Part shown: positions 19,424 through 28,679 of the stretch, piece after piece | Position numbering within the stretch: the stretch's first letter is position 1 | Layout of the letters: each line of letters starts with the position of its first letter | Assembly (NCBI GenBank): GCA_035308025.1 | Contig: DATGHL010000053.1 | Location: 62,001-126,000, forward strand | DNA: 64,000 nucleotides | Reading direction: 5' to 3' | Source: Candidatus Binataceae bacterium | GTDB lineage: Bacteria > Desulfobacterota > Binatia > Binatales > Binataceae | Program-made: the position numbers and the translations under genes | The notes under the pieces: generated by a model | Told to the model about the DNA's origin: nothing | The model's database searches: none | Seen by the model: only the letters and a program-made list of their open reading frames with translations

Positions 19424-21010
19424 TTAACTGCAGCCCGGAAACTTCAGGGTGGCGAGGCGGGTGTGCCAGTCGGAGCCCTTGGTAGCAAGGTACTCATTGG
19501 CGTACCAGAAAGTGCAGTCGTCGATCGGATCTACGGCCATGCTGGTGTAGTCACCCCAGCGATTGATGGTCTGTGAAGCTGAGCCCAACTTTATCGCGGC
19601 GATCGCCTCCATCGTGTTGATCGGATCAGTCGGAATGCGCCCGGTGTAGAGGATGCTCGGATGAACGCTGCTGCTCGAGGCGCTGAAACCGAGAGCGATG
19701 TCGCCCGCTTTATCCATCGCGAGCGAGCCCATCCAGAGCGAGATAGCGCCGACCGTGAAAGTTCCCTGCTGCGCGATCGCCGGGGCAGAATCCGGATTGA
19801 TGATGTCGTACCATCGCACCGCCGCCACCGCCTTACTCGGCTTAACCGCGTGATTGACCACCAGATGTTCTGTGCCGCCAAGATTGCGCCATGCCAGCCG
19901 GTGCATCAGGCGGTCACCTAGCGAGTCGAGTTTCTGGCTGATACCCGGTTGCGGGATACAGGTGCCGGTTGAGGCGCAGGCCTGGGTGTACGGGGCAATG
20001 CTGATCATCGTGGGTCCGGTGAAAGTGGCATTGGCCGGAGTCGCGAAGTCCGAGTGAAAGTCGAAGAGTTCGAGCGTATTGGGGCTGCTGCCCAGCTCGA
20101 CAAAGAAGTCCGGCTCGTTGGTTGCGGGCGGCGTGGCGCCGTCGACGTCCGATGGCAGGAAAGAGAAGTCACTCGTGGTCCGCTGGAAGCATTCGGTATT
20201 TGACGGGCCGCCAGCAAGCATCGACGCGCGATCAAGCGCACAGACCTTTGCCCCAAGAAAGGTAACTCCGCCGGAGAAGATGTTGAAGGAGGCGTAGTAA
20301 GCGTCAGACCAGACGCCGAATTTGGGATAGTCGGGCAGGCTCGATCCGAACGAAACTTCGTAGCGGTTATAGGTCAAGGTTGCATCCGAGCCGGTTGAGA
20401 CCGCCACGCATTCGGAATTGGATGTAAATGAACTGTTGTAGGCCAGGATGGTTACCAGCCAGCGGCTCGCCGCCTTATCATAGAGCACCACCGGATCGCT
20501 GTAGTTCGAGGTCGTCTTGCCGCAAAGCGTGCCGGCGAAGCCAGACCAAATGCTGCTGACCGCCGCCGGGCCGAGGATCGATGCACCGCTGCTTTTGTTG
20601 AAGATCTGATACGAAACGTTGGTGGTCTCGACGACTTGCGTGCTGCCCACCGAGGCGTTGGTGTCCGGCGGTACGAAGCCGCTGATATTGCTCACCCCGT
20701 CGAAATTCAGACCGACCGTGGCAGCGACAAGTGGGCCGCCCGAGCGTTGGATCACGGGGTCAGTCTCGCTAGCGACGGCAGGGGCAGCGCCTGAGCGACG
20801 CCGCACCGGCAGGACTTCGTGCGTGCCGCTGCTGACGGAGCTCTCGGCGGCAATAGCGATATCACTCAAGGGCGCTGAAATATCGTGGTTGACCTCGCCG
20901 ACAAAGGTCGCGCCGACCTGAACTTCCTGAGCGCCGGTCGTAGTAGGACAAACCATCGCAGTAAGTCCCACCGACGCGCCCAGCGCTAGCATTGTTATTG
21001 TTTTAGTCAT
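19424..21010 (-). CDS. Large secreted protein, function unknown
   Basis: A 528-residue exported protein. It starts MTKTITMLALGASVGLTAMV followed by a signal cleavage region (TTTGAQEV). The mature part is beta-rich, with GFVPPDTNASVGSTQVVETT near 110-130, SDPVVLYDKAASRWLVTI near 165-185, and a C-terminal INRWGDYTSMAVDPIDDCTF block. The pattern DPVVxYDxxAxRW is common in secreted proteins of soil bacteria that are predicted to form a propeller-like fold; no activity is known. An AT-rich 150-base region upstream likely holds its promoter, including TTGACA on the minus strand. Confidence 0.75.
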   Translation of the reverse strand: MTKTITMLALGASVGLTAMVCPTTTGAQEVQVGATFVGEVNHDISAPLSDIAIAAESSVSSGTHEVLPVRRRSGAAPAVASETDPVIQRSGGPLVAATVGLNFDGVSNISGFVPPDTNASVGSTQVVETTNVSYQIFNKSSGASILGPAAVSSIWSGFAGTLCGKTTSNYSDPVVLYDKAASRWLVTILAYNSSFTSNSECVAVSTGSDATLTYNRYEVSFGSSLPDYPKFGVWSDAYYASFNIFSGGVTFLGAKVCALDRASMLAGGPSNTECFQRTTSDFSFLPSDVDGATPPATNEPDFFVELGSSPNTLELFDFHSDFATPANATFTGPTMISIAPYTQACASTGTCIPQPGISQKLDSLGDRLMHRLAWRNLGGTEHLVVNHAVKPSKAVAAVRWYDIINPDSAPAIAQQGTFTVGAISLWMGSLAMDKAGDIALGFSASSSSVHPSILYTGRIPTDPINTMEAIAAIKLGSASQTINRWGDYTSMAVDPIDDCTFWYANEYLATKGSDWHTRLATLKFPGCS

Positions 21011-21162
21011 CCAATCCTTTCTTGAATCATTTAGTGAAGCGTTTTACAGCTTATTTACTCAAATTAGAATCGTCAAACAGACGTCAAGTGTCAACGATTT
21101 ATCATCGTTGTCGGCTGCGTCGCGTCGCCTGACGGATTGCGCGAAGAGCGAGGCGCTGAAAT

Positions 21163-21576
21163 TTACTTGTGCGCGGGCGCGTTGGCGGCGGCCGGGTCGT
21201 CCGGCGGCGCTTTGACCGTGAGCAGTTGCAGCGCCTGCCCGAGATCAAGCTCGCTGTACTTGGGATTCGCGTACAAAGTGTCGAGCTTGTGCACGGCCTC
21301 GGCAGGCGTGAGTTCGGAAGTCGAAAGCTCGTCGGCGAGCTGACGGATGATTTTATCGGCGCCTTTCCAGTGAAAGAGATCGGCCGCAATCGAGAGGCTC
21401 TCGAGCTTACCGACACTCACCTGCATCGCATCGCCGTAGCCATTGATATAGCCGGTTTTGGCCGTATTATTGAGCCTGGTCCAGAAGATCCCGTTGTGAT
21501 TGAAATTCGGCTCTGCGAAAACCATTCCCCAGCTCACCAGAAAGCCCAACACCACACCCGCAGAGAATTTTTTCAT
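21163..21576 (-). CDS. Small exported protein, function unknown
   Basis: A 137-residue protein with a signal peptide (MKKFSAGVVLGFLVSWGMVF AEP). The mature part has NGIFWTRLNNTAKTGYINGY followed by two helices, a pattern I have seen in uncharacterised exported proteins. The C-terminus is rich in Ala and Pro. It is monocistronic, convergent with nothing close, and of unknown role. Confidence 0.65.
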   Translation of the reverse strand: MKKFSAGVVLGFLVSWGMVFAEPNFNHNGIFWTRLNNTAKTGYINGYGDAMQVSVGKLESLSIAADLFHWKGADKIIRQLADELSTSELTPAEAVHKLDTLYANPKYSELDLGQALQLLTVKAPPDDPAAANAPAHK

Positions 21577-21771
21577 CTTTTACTGCTTGGAGCCCCTTAT
21601 CCCTCGAACATCTCGATTCAATGTTTTTAACAAACCGCAGTTTGAAATTGAATAGGCCGGCAACCACCACGAGATTTCGCAGTCCCGGCGAATTAACCCC
21701 CTCGTTGATGCGTGGTCTGCGATACTGTCGTCGTCATAATATACGAGGCGGTCGTTGAAAGCGTTTCCCTT

Positions 21772-22920
21772 ATGACGATTCTGGACGAAGTTCTCGATTT
21801 CATCCAGCGGCCCGGGTCGCGCGAGGGCTTCGACGCGCTGGCGCTCCGCGTGTTCGCATATCAGGTCGACCATGTGCCGGCATATCGAAGCTATGTTGCC
21901 GCGCTGGGCGTCGAGCCTGCGGCCGTGCGGCGCGTTGATCAGATTCCCGCGGTCAGCACGCTCGCTTTCAAATACGCGCAGATGGAAAGTCTCGCCGAGA
22001 CGCCCGCGACGCAGGCCCGCCTCTTTCTAACCAGCGGCACCACGATCGGGATGGCGGAGCGCGGCCGCCATCGCGTCCTGCACCCGGAGATCTACCGGGC
22101 TTCCGCCATCGGCCACCTGCGCCGGATGATGTTCCCCGACGGGCGTCGCCTGGCGATGATTGCGCTTCATCCGACCGCCGAGCGGATGCCCGAGTCGTCG
22201 CTGTCGCAGATGATCAGCTGGTGTATCGAGGAGTTTGGTACGGCGGAATTGGCGTGCGTCGCCACGCGCGAGGGGATCGACGTCGCGAAGGCGATCGAGT
22301 TTCTGCGCGGGTGCGCGCGCGCCGGCGCACCGGTTTGTATTCTCGCCACCACCGCGGCCTGCGCCAAGCTGTTCGCGGCGCTCACCGAGTCATCCACTGA
22401 ACGCACCTCGCGGACTCGTTTGCTCGGTGCGCGCGGCAGCCGCGCTTCGCTAGCGATCGTCCTTCCCGCAGGGTCGCGCCTGATGGATACCGGCGGCGCC
22501 AAAGGCCAGACCGCGCCGCTCAGTGCGGCGGAAGTGGCCGAGCAGGCTTCGCGCTGCCTGAATCTCGATCCGGCCCTTGTGATCAATGAGTACGGCATGA
22601 CGGAAATGTGTTCGCAGCTTTATGACGCGACGCCGTTCAACTCAGATCGCAGCGAGCCGACCGCGGCGCGGGTAAAACTCCCGCCGCCGTGGCTCAAGTC
22701 GTTCGTGCTTGATCCCGGGTCGTTGCGGCCGGTTGCCGATGGTGAGATCGGCCTGCTGGCGTTCTTTGATCTCGCCAACGTCGCGTCGGTCTCGATGTTG
22801 CTCACGGAGGATCTAGGCGTGATCGATGGCGGAGGCGTCAGGATCCTCGGTCGCGCAGCAACCGGCGACGCGCGCGGATGTGCGCTCGCGATCGCAGAGT
22901 TCGCGAATCGGCCACCTTGA
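21772..22920 (+). CDS. LuxE-like acyl-protein synthetase / acyl-adenylating enzyme
   Basis: A 382-residue adenylate-forming enzyme of the LuxE family. Diagnostic blocks are PAVSTLAFKYAQM, FLTSGTTIG (phosphate-loop region) and LVINEYGMTEMCSQLYD, the typical LuxE signature. LuxE activates a fatty acid and hands it to the LuxC reductase. The ATG at 21772 is preferred over the GTG at 21712. It overlaps or abuts the LuxC-like gene, so both act together. No luxA/luxB-like genes are in the window, so luminescence is not implied. Confidence 0.8.
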   Translation: MTILDEVLDFIQRPGSREGFDALALRVFAYQVDHVPAYRSYVAALGVEPAAVRRVDQIPAVSTLAFKYAQMESLAETPATQARLFLTSGTTIGMAERGRHRVLHPEIYRASAIGHLRRMMFPDGRRLAMIALHPTAERMPESSLSQMISWCIEEFGTAELACVATREGIDVAKAIEFLRGCARAGAPVCILATTAACAKLFAALTESSTERTSRTRLLGARGSRASLAIVLPAGSRLMDTGGAKGQTAPLSAAEVAEQASRCLNLDPALVINEYGMTEMCSQLYDATPFNSDRSEPTAARVKLPPPWLKSFVLDPGSLRPVADGEIGLLAFFDLANVASVSMLLTEDLGVIDGGGVRILGRAATGDARGCALAIAEFANRPP

Positions 22921-24194
22921 ACTCCACAAGCGTCGCGCCGCAAGTCGATGAAGTGTTCGCTGCGGAGTTCAGCCTGCGTGCGGTGCTTGCAGCGAATGCC
23001 CCTCCGGTCGAGTGCGTGGCCGCTGCAATCGTCGCAACTTGCTGTCAACTCGGATCGATTGAACATCCGCGCGGATGCGCGGCCGTCACGGCAATCGCCG
23101 CACGCTGGGGCTGGTCGGCATTGTCGCTTCCGCTGGATCGCGTCTGCGCACCGTGGAGCGAGTTTGATCGGGTTTTGGCCTTCGCGCGAACGCTGCGGGC
23201 GCGGCGCGAGCTCATCGGTTTTATCATGCCCGCCAACCTGCCCGGCGCCGGGCTGCACGAAGTCGCCGCGGCGATACTCGCGGGATGCGCGGTGATCATC
23301 AAGACGGCCGCGGCGGAGCCGATTTTCTTTGCCGAATTCGCCCGCGCGCTCGCTGAAGTGGACGCGGCCGTGGGCGCGCGAATCGCGGTCTTTAGTTGGG
23401 GCCGTAAACAGACTGACTTGACCAAAGCAATGAGCGCACGTTGCGATCGGATCGTGGCCTTCGGCGACGATGGTACGATCGCGCAACTCGAGCCGGCGAG
23501 AGCTTCCGGCCTCGGCCAGCCGGATCGTGGACTGTCGAGATTCGTCGGCTTCGGCGCGCGCGTCAGCGGGATCGTTGTGACCGCGGGCGCGATCGGGGGC
23601 GCCGGTCGCGACGCGCTGGCTGAGACGATTGCCAAGGAGGTCTCGGTCTTCGAGCAGCGCGGATGCCTCTCGCCACATCATCTGTTTGTCGGCGAGACGG
23701 ACGGACTTGCAACGCGGGACTTTGCCGAGGAGATCGCCGCGGCGCTCGAGCGGCTTGCGCGCGGTCCCCTGCCGCCGCCGCGCGCCCTCGCGCTCGAGGA
23801 TGCGATCGCGATCCGACGCGTGCGCGAGGCAGCGCGCTGGCGCGCGCTCAGCGAGCAATCGGTGCGCTTGTGGGAGGGTGCGCTCCCGGGCTGGACGATA
23901 GTTTACGATCGCGACGCGGCTTTTACGGGCGGTCCGGGCTTCCGTACGCTCACAATCTCGCCGTTTTTCGATCCTGCTGATCTCGCACGCCGTCTCGCGC
24001 CGGTAACAGGCCGGGTCGAAGCCATGGGCGTCAAATTCTCGACGGCCGATTCCCGCGACTACCTCGCGGAGCTGCGCGAGGTGATCGGGCGAACGGGCGC
24101 AAGCTGGATCTGCGAACCCGAGCGGATGCAATCGCCACCGGCCGATTGGCCACATGGCGGCGGCGAATTTCTCCGGATGCTGCGAGCCTCCTGA
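22878..24194 (+). CDS. LuxC-like acyl reductase
   Basis: A 438-residue aldehyde dehydrogenase-superfamily protein of the LuxC type. GFIMPANLPGAGLHEVAAAI matches the cofactor-binding start, VAFGDDGTIAQL the mid region, and EQRGCLSPHHLFV holds the catalytic Cys in the LuxC context (CLSP). It would reduce an acyl-enzyme/acyl-AMP product to a fatty aldehyde with NADPH. The ATG at 22878 overlaps luxE by 43 bases; a TTG at 22917 that overlaps its stop is an alternative. Possible products include long-chain aldehydes for wax, lipid or signal synthesis. Confidence 0.8.
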   Translation: MCARDRRVRESATLNSTSVAPQVDEVFAAEFSLRAVLAANAPPVECVAAAIVATCCQLGSIEHPRGCAAVTAIAARWGWSALSLPLDRVCAPWSEFDRVLAFARTLRARRELIGFIMPANLPGAGLHEVAAAILAGCAVIIKTAAAEPIFFAEFARALAEVDAAVGARIAVFSWGRKQTDLTKAMSARCDRIVAFGDDGTIAQLEPARASGLGQPDRGLSRFVGFGARVSGIVVTAGAIGGAGRDALAETIAKEVSVFEQRGCLSPHHLFVGETDGLATRDFAEEIAAALERLARGPLPPPRALALEDAIAIRRVREAARWRALSEQSVRLWEGALPGWTIVYDRDAAFTGGPGFRTLTISPFFDPADLARRLAPVTGRVEAMGVKFSTADSRDYLAELREVIGRTGASWICEPERMQSPPADWPHGGGEFLRMLRAS

Positions 24195-24224
24195 AACTGA
24201 TTCCCATCCCGCGTGAACCAAAGC

Positions 24225-25622
24225 CTATTTCGAGGGCGGCCGTTGCAGATGCCAGTCGGTGGCCCTTTCAAAGGCTGCGCCGGCGCGGAGCAGAGTCGCT
24301 TCGCCAAGATGACGGGCGACGAGTTGCAGGCTGGGCGGCGGGCCACCGGGCTTCTGTCCGCATGGAAGCGACAACGTTGGGTTGCGGCTCAGATTGAACG
24401 GCGCTGTGAAATAGACAAGAGAGTTGCTCCCTCCGTCGATCAACCCACTGGCATCGGGCGGGATCGCGCTGGCGGGAAGCGACGCCATCGCCATCGAGGG
24501 GCAGGCAAAAACGTCCACCTGATCGAACATCATCTGCACTTGGTTGGCGAAACGTTCACGCACCTGATGGGCCTTGGCGTAAGACTGACCGCGCACTTCG
24601 GCGCCGATTTCGAGAAATGAGCGGAAGCCGGGACCATACTCTGAAGCCCGCGACGGGTAAGTGTGCTCGTGAGCAGCGGCCGCGTCGGCGGCGCAGAGCG
24701 TCGTCCAAGCTGAGATCCCCGGTTCGACGTCGGGAATGGTAATCTTCACGACCCGCGCGCCGAGCCGCTCGAGCGTCCGCACGGCGTCGATCACCGCTTC
24801 GGCGACGTCGGCTGTCGCGATGTAGCGCTCATCGAGCCCGACGCGCAGTCCGCTGACACCGCCAGCGAGAGCCGACTGATAATCGTCCACCGACGCGGCG
24901 AGAGAAGTATCGTCGTGCGGGTCGCGACCGGCGATCGCGGCGAGCATCAGGGCGGCGTCGCCGACGCTGCGCGTCATCGGTCCGATGTGGTCAAGTGATT
25001 CGCCGAGCGGAAAGACACCGTACCGGCTGACGCGCCCCCACGTCGGCTTCAAGCCGACGATTCCGCACGCCGCCGAGGGAAAGCGAATCGAGCCGCCGGT
25101 ATCGGTGCCGATCGCGCCGAAGCAAAGTCCGGCTGCAGTTGCGACCCCCGAACCGCTGGACGACGCCCCCGGCCATAAGGCGTGATCCCATGGATTGAGC
25201 GGTATCGGAAGGGATGGATGGTACCAGGCCATCGCAAATTCCGTCAGGTTGAGCTTGCCGAGAAGAATCGCGCCGGCGGCTTCGAGCCGTTGGACCACGG
25301 TGGCGCTGGAATCGGGCCGCCAGTCACGCAGAACGGCGCTGGAGCAGGTGGTTGGAATCCCCTTAGTCCCACAGAGGTCTTTGACCGCGACCGGCACGCC
25401 ATGAAGCGGTCCGCGCCAGCGCCCGGCGCGCAGCTCCGCGTCGGCCTTGGCAGCAGCGAGCTGCGCGGAGTCCTCGATTACCAGATTATAGGCGTGAAGC
25501 CCGTCGTGCGCGCGAATCCGTTCGAGGACGCATCGGGTAACCTCGCCGGAAGTCAATTTGCCCTCGCGAATCTGCTTCGCGACCTCACCCAGCGACAAAA
25601 AACAGAGCGCCTCTGTGTCCAT
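24225..25622 (-). CDS. Amidase signature family protein
   Basis: A 465-residue amidase. The catalytic Ser-cisSer-Lys triad is visible: Lys in GVPVAVKDLCGTKGI, cis-Ser in WPGASSSGSGVATAAG and nucleophile Ser in TDTGGSIRFPSAACG. The start is placed at the ATG at 25622 (MDTEALCFLS) with GGGAG upstream, rather than the longer frame from 25670. The family includes GatA and many amide hydrolases; no gatB/gatC are present, so a stand-alone amidase is more likely than tRNA amidation. Confidence 0.85.
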   Translation of the reverse strand: MDTEALCFLSLGEVAKQIREGKLTSGEVTRCVLERIRAHDGLHAYNLVIEDSAQLAAAKADAELRAGRWRGPLHGVPVAVKDLCGTKGIPTTCSSAVLRDWRPDSSATVVQRLEAAGAILLGKLNLTEFAMAWYHPSLPIPLNPWDHALWPGASSSGSGVATAAGLCFGAIGTDTGGSIRFPSAACGIVGLKPTWGRVSRYGVFPLGESLDHIGPMTRSVGDAALMLAAIAGRDPHDDTSLAASVDDYQSALAGGVSGLRVGLDERYIATADVAEAVIDAVRTLERLGARVVKITIPDVEPGISAWTTLCAADAAAAHEHTYPSRASEYGPGFRSFLEIGAEVRGQSYAKAHQVRERFANQVQMMFDQVDVFACPSMAMASLPASAIPPDASGLIDGGSNSLVYFTAPFNLSRNPTLSLPCGQKPGGPPPSLQLVARHLGEATLLRAGAAFERATDWHLQRPPSK

Positions 25623-25709
25623 TTGATTCTCCCGCACGCGCCGGTCAGATTGGGAGAACCAGTAACACACAGAGGCGCGCGGCCGCCATGATTTCGGATC
25701 GAAGAAGGA

Positions 25710-26528
25710 CTAAGCGGCCTTTTCGGTCTTCTCCGTTTTCTCTGTCTTTTTGACCAGCGCAACCGGCGGTGTTGGCGATCCTCCGGTCAAGGTTTGACGC
25801 AGCGCCAGTCCCTTTTGCCCGGCCAGGATACCTTTGAAGGCCGTAATCACTATGCGATCGAGTTCCTTCTCGGTTTGCGCACGGGCGCGGATTTTTTTGG
25901 AGAACGGGTAGGCGAGGATGTTGGCTGTGCCCACGCCGTAGAGGGTCGCAACAAACGCGGTGGCGATGCCGGAGCCGATTTTGCTCGGATCATCGAGCAT
26001 GGACATCGTATGAATCAGACCGAGCACCGCGCCCATGATGCCGAAGGTCGGCAGGTAGCCGCCCGCCGCATCGAAAACGTCAGCGCCGGCGCTGTTGAGC
26101 CGGAAGTTCTCGGCAAACCGCCGCTCGAGCACGCCGAGCAATGATTCCGGCGCCATATTGCTCACAAGCAGGTTCAGCGCGGTGCTCAACAGGGGATAAC
26201 TTTCCTTTGAGATTTGCTTCTGAAGCGCGATCGGACCTTCTTTGCTCAGGACAGTGCTGTAACCGACGATGCGGTCGATCAGCTCGAACGGATCAGGCAC
26301 CGTCGAGGCAACGACCTTTTTCACGTCGCGAGCCGCCGCCATCAGGGAGGAAGGGGCAAAGGAGAGCATGCAAGCGCCAAGGCTGGCGCCCACAACGATC
26401 ATCGCGGCGCTCAACTGTACCAATGAGCCGAGCGCGCCACCTTCGATCCATTGCCCGCCAAGCACGCAGGCCGGGCCAAGCAACAGCCCGACGATGCTGG
26501 CGAAATCGAGTTGCGTTTTCGTCCCCAC
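25710..26528 (-). CDS. motA: Flagellar stator protein MotA
   Basis: A 272-residue MotA/TolQ/ExbB-type membrane protein. It has four hydrophobic segments: two near residues 10-55 and two near 155-210 (GYLPTFGIMGAVLGLIHTM and TAFVATLYGVGTANILAYPF), with a cytoplasmic loop between that carries charged residues. MotA with MotB forms the proton-driven stator. It begins at GTG 26528. Normally motB follows motA; here motB is 26 kb away and truncated. The KKTEKTEKTEKAA C-terminus is unusual low-complexity sequence. About 227 bases separate it from fliG. Confidence 0.9.
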   Translation of the reverse strand: MGTKTQLDFASIVGLLLGPACVLGGQWIEGGALGSLVQLSAAMIVVGASLGACMLSFAPSSLMAAARDVKKVVASTVPDPFELIDRIVGYSTVLSKEGPIALQKQISKESYPLLSTALNLLVSNMAPESLLGVLERRFAENFRLNSAGADVFDAAGGYLPTFGIMGAVLGLIHTMSMLDDPSKIGSGIATAFVATLYGVGTANILAYPFSKKIRARAQTEKELDRIVITAFKGILAGQKGLALRQTLTGGSPTPPVALVKKTEKTEKTEKAA

Positions 26529-26755
26529 TCGCCTCTTCGCTCTCCTTGATCGAACTCAGGCAAATCTTGATGAATCGCCGTTCGTCCAAGGTTAGCGCAA
26601 GACGCGTACCTGAGCTGTTAAGTGCGAAACGTTAGCTTTTGGGCGAGTGAATCAAGTTCAGGCATCTCAAATTCCGCAGATTGTCCTAAGACAACGAGGC
26701 CGGTGTCCTGATTTCGATAATCGTGCTTGTTGAGAGAGGCGGCAGATGAGCGCTT

Positions 26756-27739
26756 TCAAGCGACCATCTCCTGCTCATCGGCACGGAGGCGAACCTTGCC
26801 GTCGCGATTCATATTCAGGGCGAGCGTGCTGATTTCGCGGCGGGCAGCGCGGACCTCGGTGGCGGCAACACTCCCGCTGTCGTCGAGTCCCTGCGTCACC
26901 ATCTGCTTCACCTGATCGGTGAGCCCGCTGAAGATGAGGTCGCGCTGCTCAGGCGCCATCCCCTTAAGCGCGATGGTCAGCTTTTCGGTCGGGACTTCGC
27001 CGAGGATGCGTTCGAGCACGCGGACTTCGAGCTTGAGCAGGTCTTCGAAGTGGAACATCTCGCGCTCGAGCGCCGCGGCGCAGGCCGGCTCGGTGGCGCG
27101 CAACTGCTCGACGATCGCGAGGGCGGCCTCACTGTCGAGCCGATTCAGCATCGTGGCGGCGGCTTTGACTCCGGCCTGCTGATCGCCGGCGCCGGCGCCG
27201 ACCCCACTATTGAGGCTTTCCTCAAGTGCGGCCGCGAGCGCGTCGGCCGCGGCGGCGGCGATAGAGCCGCTGCGGGTCAACCGCTCGATACTTTTGGCGC
27301 GGGATTCCTCAGGCAGCAGAGCGAAGAGGTCCGACGAATAGGCCGAGGGCAGCTTCGCCAGCACAATCCCGATGGTCTCGGAGCGCTCGTCCTTGAGCAG
27401 GGCTGCCAGCGTCGCGGGCGTCACTCGTTTGGCCAGCGCGTGCCACGGATCCTGACGCAAAATCTGCGATGCGCCCTCCTCGCCGACGGCGAGCACGAGC
27501 GCTTCCTTGAAGTGTCCGCCGGCGCCGCCTGCGGCCAATTCGAGAAACTCGCGGCCGACGCCGATCAGGCTCGTCTCGTCAGGCTTGCCCGCGGCCTCCT
27601 GCTCGTAAGCCTGGGTCAGGTTGGCCAACTCGACTTCATTCAGATGCTTGAGAACCTTGGCCAGGACATCCTTGTTCAGCGTCATCGCGAACAGCGCGGC
27701 CTTGTTCGACCGGGCAGAAGACTCACTTTGCAGCGCCAT
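26756..27739 (-). CDS. fliG: Flagellar motor switch protein FliG
   Basis: A 327-residue FliG, the rotor protein that contacts FliF and the stator. N-terminal helices (NKAALFAMTLNKDVLAKVLK), a middle EHPQ-like region (PWHALAKRVTPATLAALLKD), and a C-terminal armadillo/charged domain (FHFEDLLKLEVRVLERILGE, MAPEQRDLIFSGL) appear in order. Length is normal. It lies after flgL rather than between fliF and fliH, its usual place, so the locus has been rearranged. Confidence 0.9.
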   Translation of the reverse strand: MALQSESSARSNKAALFAMTLNKDVLAKVLKHLNEVELANLTQAYEQEAAGKPDETSLIGVGREFLELAAGGAGGHFKEALVLAVGEEGASQILRQDPWHALAKRVTPATLAALLKDERSETIGIVLAKLPSAYSSDLFALLPEESRAKSIERLTRSGSIAAAAADALAAALEESLNSGVGAGAGDQQAGVKAAATMLNRLDSEAALAIVEQLRATEPACAAALEREMFHFEDLLKLEVRVLERILGEVPTEKLTIALKGMAPEQRDLIFSGLTDQVKQMVTQGLDDSGSVAATEVRAARREISTLALNMNRDGKVRLRADEQEMVA

Positions 27740-27783
27740 GATTTTTCGCTTTTCCTCCTCTATCCGATGTTGAGCGCCGACGC

Positions 27784-28662
27784 TTAGGCCAGAACGTTGA
27801 TCAGCGGCAGTTTGCCAAGGTCGGAGCCGAGCGACACCAATGCCTGATCCTGCAGATTGAGCTGCTGCAGGCTGGCCGCGGCCTGCGCGACGTCGACGTT
27901 GGTGGCGGAGCTGATCGCACTGGTCAGTGAGATGATATTAGTATTGCCGCTGCTGACCTCGTTGGCGGCGTTGTTGATGGTCCCGCCGATCCCGCTGCGC
28001 ACCTGGGCGATCTGGGTAACCTCCGCCTGCAATTGCGTGAGGGTAGCGGCGACCGCCGGCTGGTTATCGGAATTAAGCGCGCTTTGCAGCGCGGTCAGGG
28101 TGCCGATCACCCCGGTGGTACTGTCGCCGAAAATCGATTGGCCATTGAAGGTCAACTGGAGCTTGGTGCCGTCGCTTAACTGCGCGGAGTTGGAGCCGGT
28201 GTCGCCTGAGTAATTACCCGCGTTGTCATACGGCGGAGTGAGTACCTGATTACCGCCAAAGATATAGCTTGCGCCATACTGGGTATTGGCGGCGCCGATG
28301 ACCTGAGTAAGCAGGCCGCCCACCGCCTGGCCGATCGCGGACAATTGTCCGGCGTTCAGCGTGCCGTCGGACCCCTGGGTGGCGTCCTGGATCGCGGTAT
28401 CGAGGGCCGTGTTGACCGATGCCAGCGCGTTATCGGCGGTGGAGAGCTGGCCCTGCGCCAGTGTGGCGATCGAGACGTCGTTGGTGACGGCCGATTGCTT
28501 CGTCGCGTACAGCTCGCCTTGGGCGAAAGCCGAGGGGTTGTCGGAAGGCTGATTGACTTGCTTGCCGGTGGCCAGTTGCTGCTCGAGGGTCTGGAGACCG
28601 CTCGTCGTATTGTCGAGGGCGAAACCGAGCGAATTGAACAGGGATAAGTCTGATACAGGCAT
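27784..28662 (-). CDS. flgL: Flagellar hook-filament junction protein FlgL
   Basis: A 292-residue HAP3. It has the flagellin-like N-terminal coiled coil (TTSGLQTLEQQLATGKQVNQ) and C-terminal LQQLNLQDQALVSLGSDLGK helix, with a variable middle containing IFGGNQVLTPPYDNAG. FlgL joins hook-associated FlgK to the filament. It starts 17 bases after the end of flgK on the same strand, as expected. Confidence 0.85.
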   Translation of the reverse strand: MPVSDLSLFNSLGFALDNTTSGLQTLEQQLATGKQVNQPSDNPSAFAQGELYATKQSAVTNDVSIATLAQGQLSTADNALASVNTALDTAIQDATQGSDGTLNAGQLSAIGQAVGGLLTQVIGAANTQYGASYIFGGNQVLTPPYDNAGNYSGDTGSNSAQLSDGTKLQLTFNGQSIFGDSTTGVIGTLTALQSALNSDNQPAVAATLTQLQAEVTQIAQVRSGIGGTINNAANEVSSGNTNIISLTSAISSATNVDVAQAAASLQQLNLQDQALVSLGSDLGKLPLINVLA

Positions 28663-28679
28663 TGGCTAATCACCTATGG

